Positions 63,801-64,000 of a stretch of 64,000 nt of DNA are shown one piece after another. Source of the DNA: Arthrospira sp. PCC 9108 (GTDB lineage: Bacteria > Cyanobacteriota > Cyanobacteriia > Cyanobacteriales > Microcoleaceae); NCBI GenBank assembly GCA_016745315.1, contig CP066886.1, forward strand, positions 744,001 to 808,000. Direction: 5' to 3'. Under the pieces are notes generated by a model. That model saw only the letters and a program-made list of their open reading frames with translations. It was not told the DNA's origin and made no database searches. Positions within the stretch are counted from its first letter, which is position 1, and every line of letters starts with the position of its first letter. Made by a program: the position numbers and the translations under genes.

Positions 63801-64000
63801 TTATGATTTTACAGAAAAATTAATGAGCATTTTCCAACCCTAAACAGCGCTATTTGCTACTGTAAAATGGTTAGCGCCGTTGGCTGTGTGTAAGAGTCTT
63901 TGATGTTTTAGACAAAATACCAAGCAGCCCGGTTTAGTGCTAAAATTGGCGGAATCTAGGGCAGTTACTTCTCGATCTGTGTTTGGCTAGTAGCACCCAC
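63801..64000. other. Right-end stretch without a gene
   Basis: 200 bp to the window edge. No reading frame, repeat or strong hairpin is recognised. Confidence 0.4.

Overview
The window is chromosomal DNA of a filamentous, oxygenic cyanobacterium. The evidence is a cytochrome b559/PSII operon (psbEFLJ) with rubA and ycf48, an NDH-1 ndhCKJ operon, a cyanobacterial-type ATP synthase operon with separate b and b' subunits, system II cytochrome c maturation genes, and HIP1 octamers (GCGATCGC) throughout. Gene content, decayed group II introns, IscB/TnpB-type remnants and dense toxin-antitoxin (TA) debris would fit Arthrospira/Limnospira or a relative; that placement is inference.

About 1-47 kb is mostly housekeeping DNA. 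0-2.7 kb: the end of cheR, then cheB and a CheC-like gene, and a broken DNA methyltransferase. 2.9-5.0 kb: ccdA and ccs1. 5.1-7.5 kb: a badly decayed Cache-HAMP-PAS-SpoIIE phosphatase. 7.6-12.1 kb: mrdA (PBP2), a nitrogenase-C-terminal-like protein, a radical SAM gene split by one base in a C tract, and a SemiSWEET. 12.1-14.3 kb (minus strand): rubA, ycf48, psbE, psbF, psbL, psbJ. 14.9-16.6 kb: ndhCKJ, flanked by two similar TnpB-type 3' remnants. 17-29.6 kb: an SdrD-like protein, an M16 peptidase, a tandem array made from the purL leader, purL, purF, lnt, pilT, a HEARO/IscB-like RNA remnant, a KaiB-fold protein and a PD-(D/E)XK protein. 29.6-35.8 kb (minus): the ATP synthase operon atp1-a-c-b'-b-delta-alpha-gamma. 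35.9-44.5 kb: proS, a PLD lipoprotein, a zinc-binding/RelE-like protein, a cysteine desulfurase, hisC and nadE.

About 44.8-64 kb is accessory. It begins with a 978-residue NACHT NTPase whose N-terminal module recurs in a broken paralog at 57.9 kb. Between them lie several PIN, DUF433/DUF5615, HicB-like and VapB15-like TA modules sharing duplicated antitoxins and promoter repeats, a group II intron that itself contains a second, ORF-less group II intron (a twintron), and two Uma2 nucleases. The right end (60.3-63.8 kb) holds a divergent IS110-like DEDD recombinase with a hairpin-rich untranslated leader (possible bridge RNA), a ribbon-helix-helix gene with a -1 slippery heptamer, a gene split by a 21-bp repeat carrying stop codons, a winged-helix gene, and three copies of a perfect 15-bp palindrome.

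The most notable candidates are the twintron in the leader of an antitoxin gene, the IS110-like element with its leader RNA, the palindrome-bearing module, the hybrid antitoxin, and a run of premature TAA codons at positions where related proteins carry Glu.
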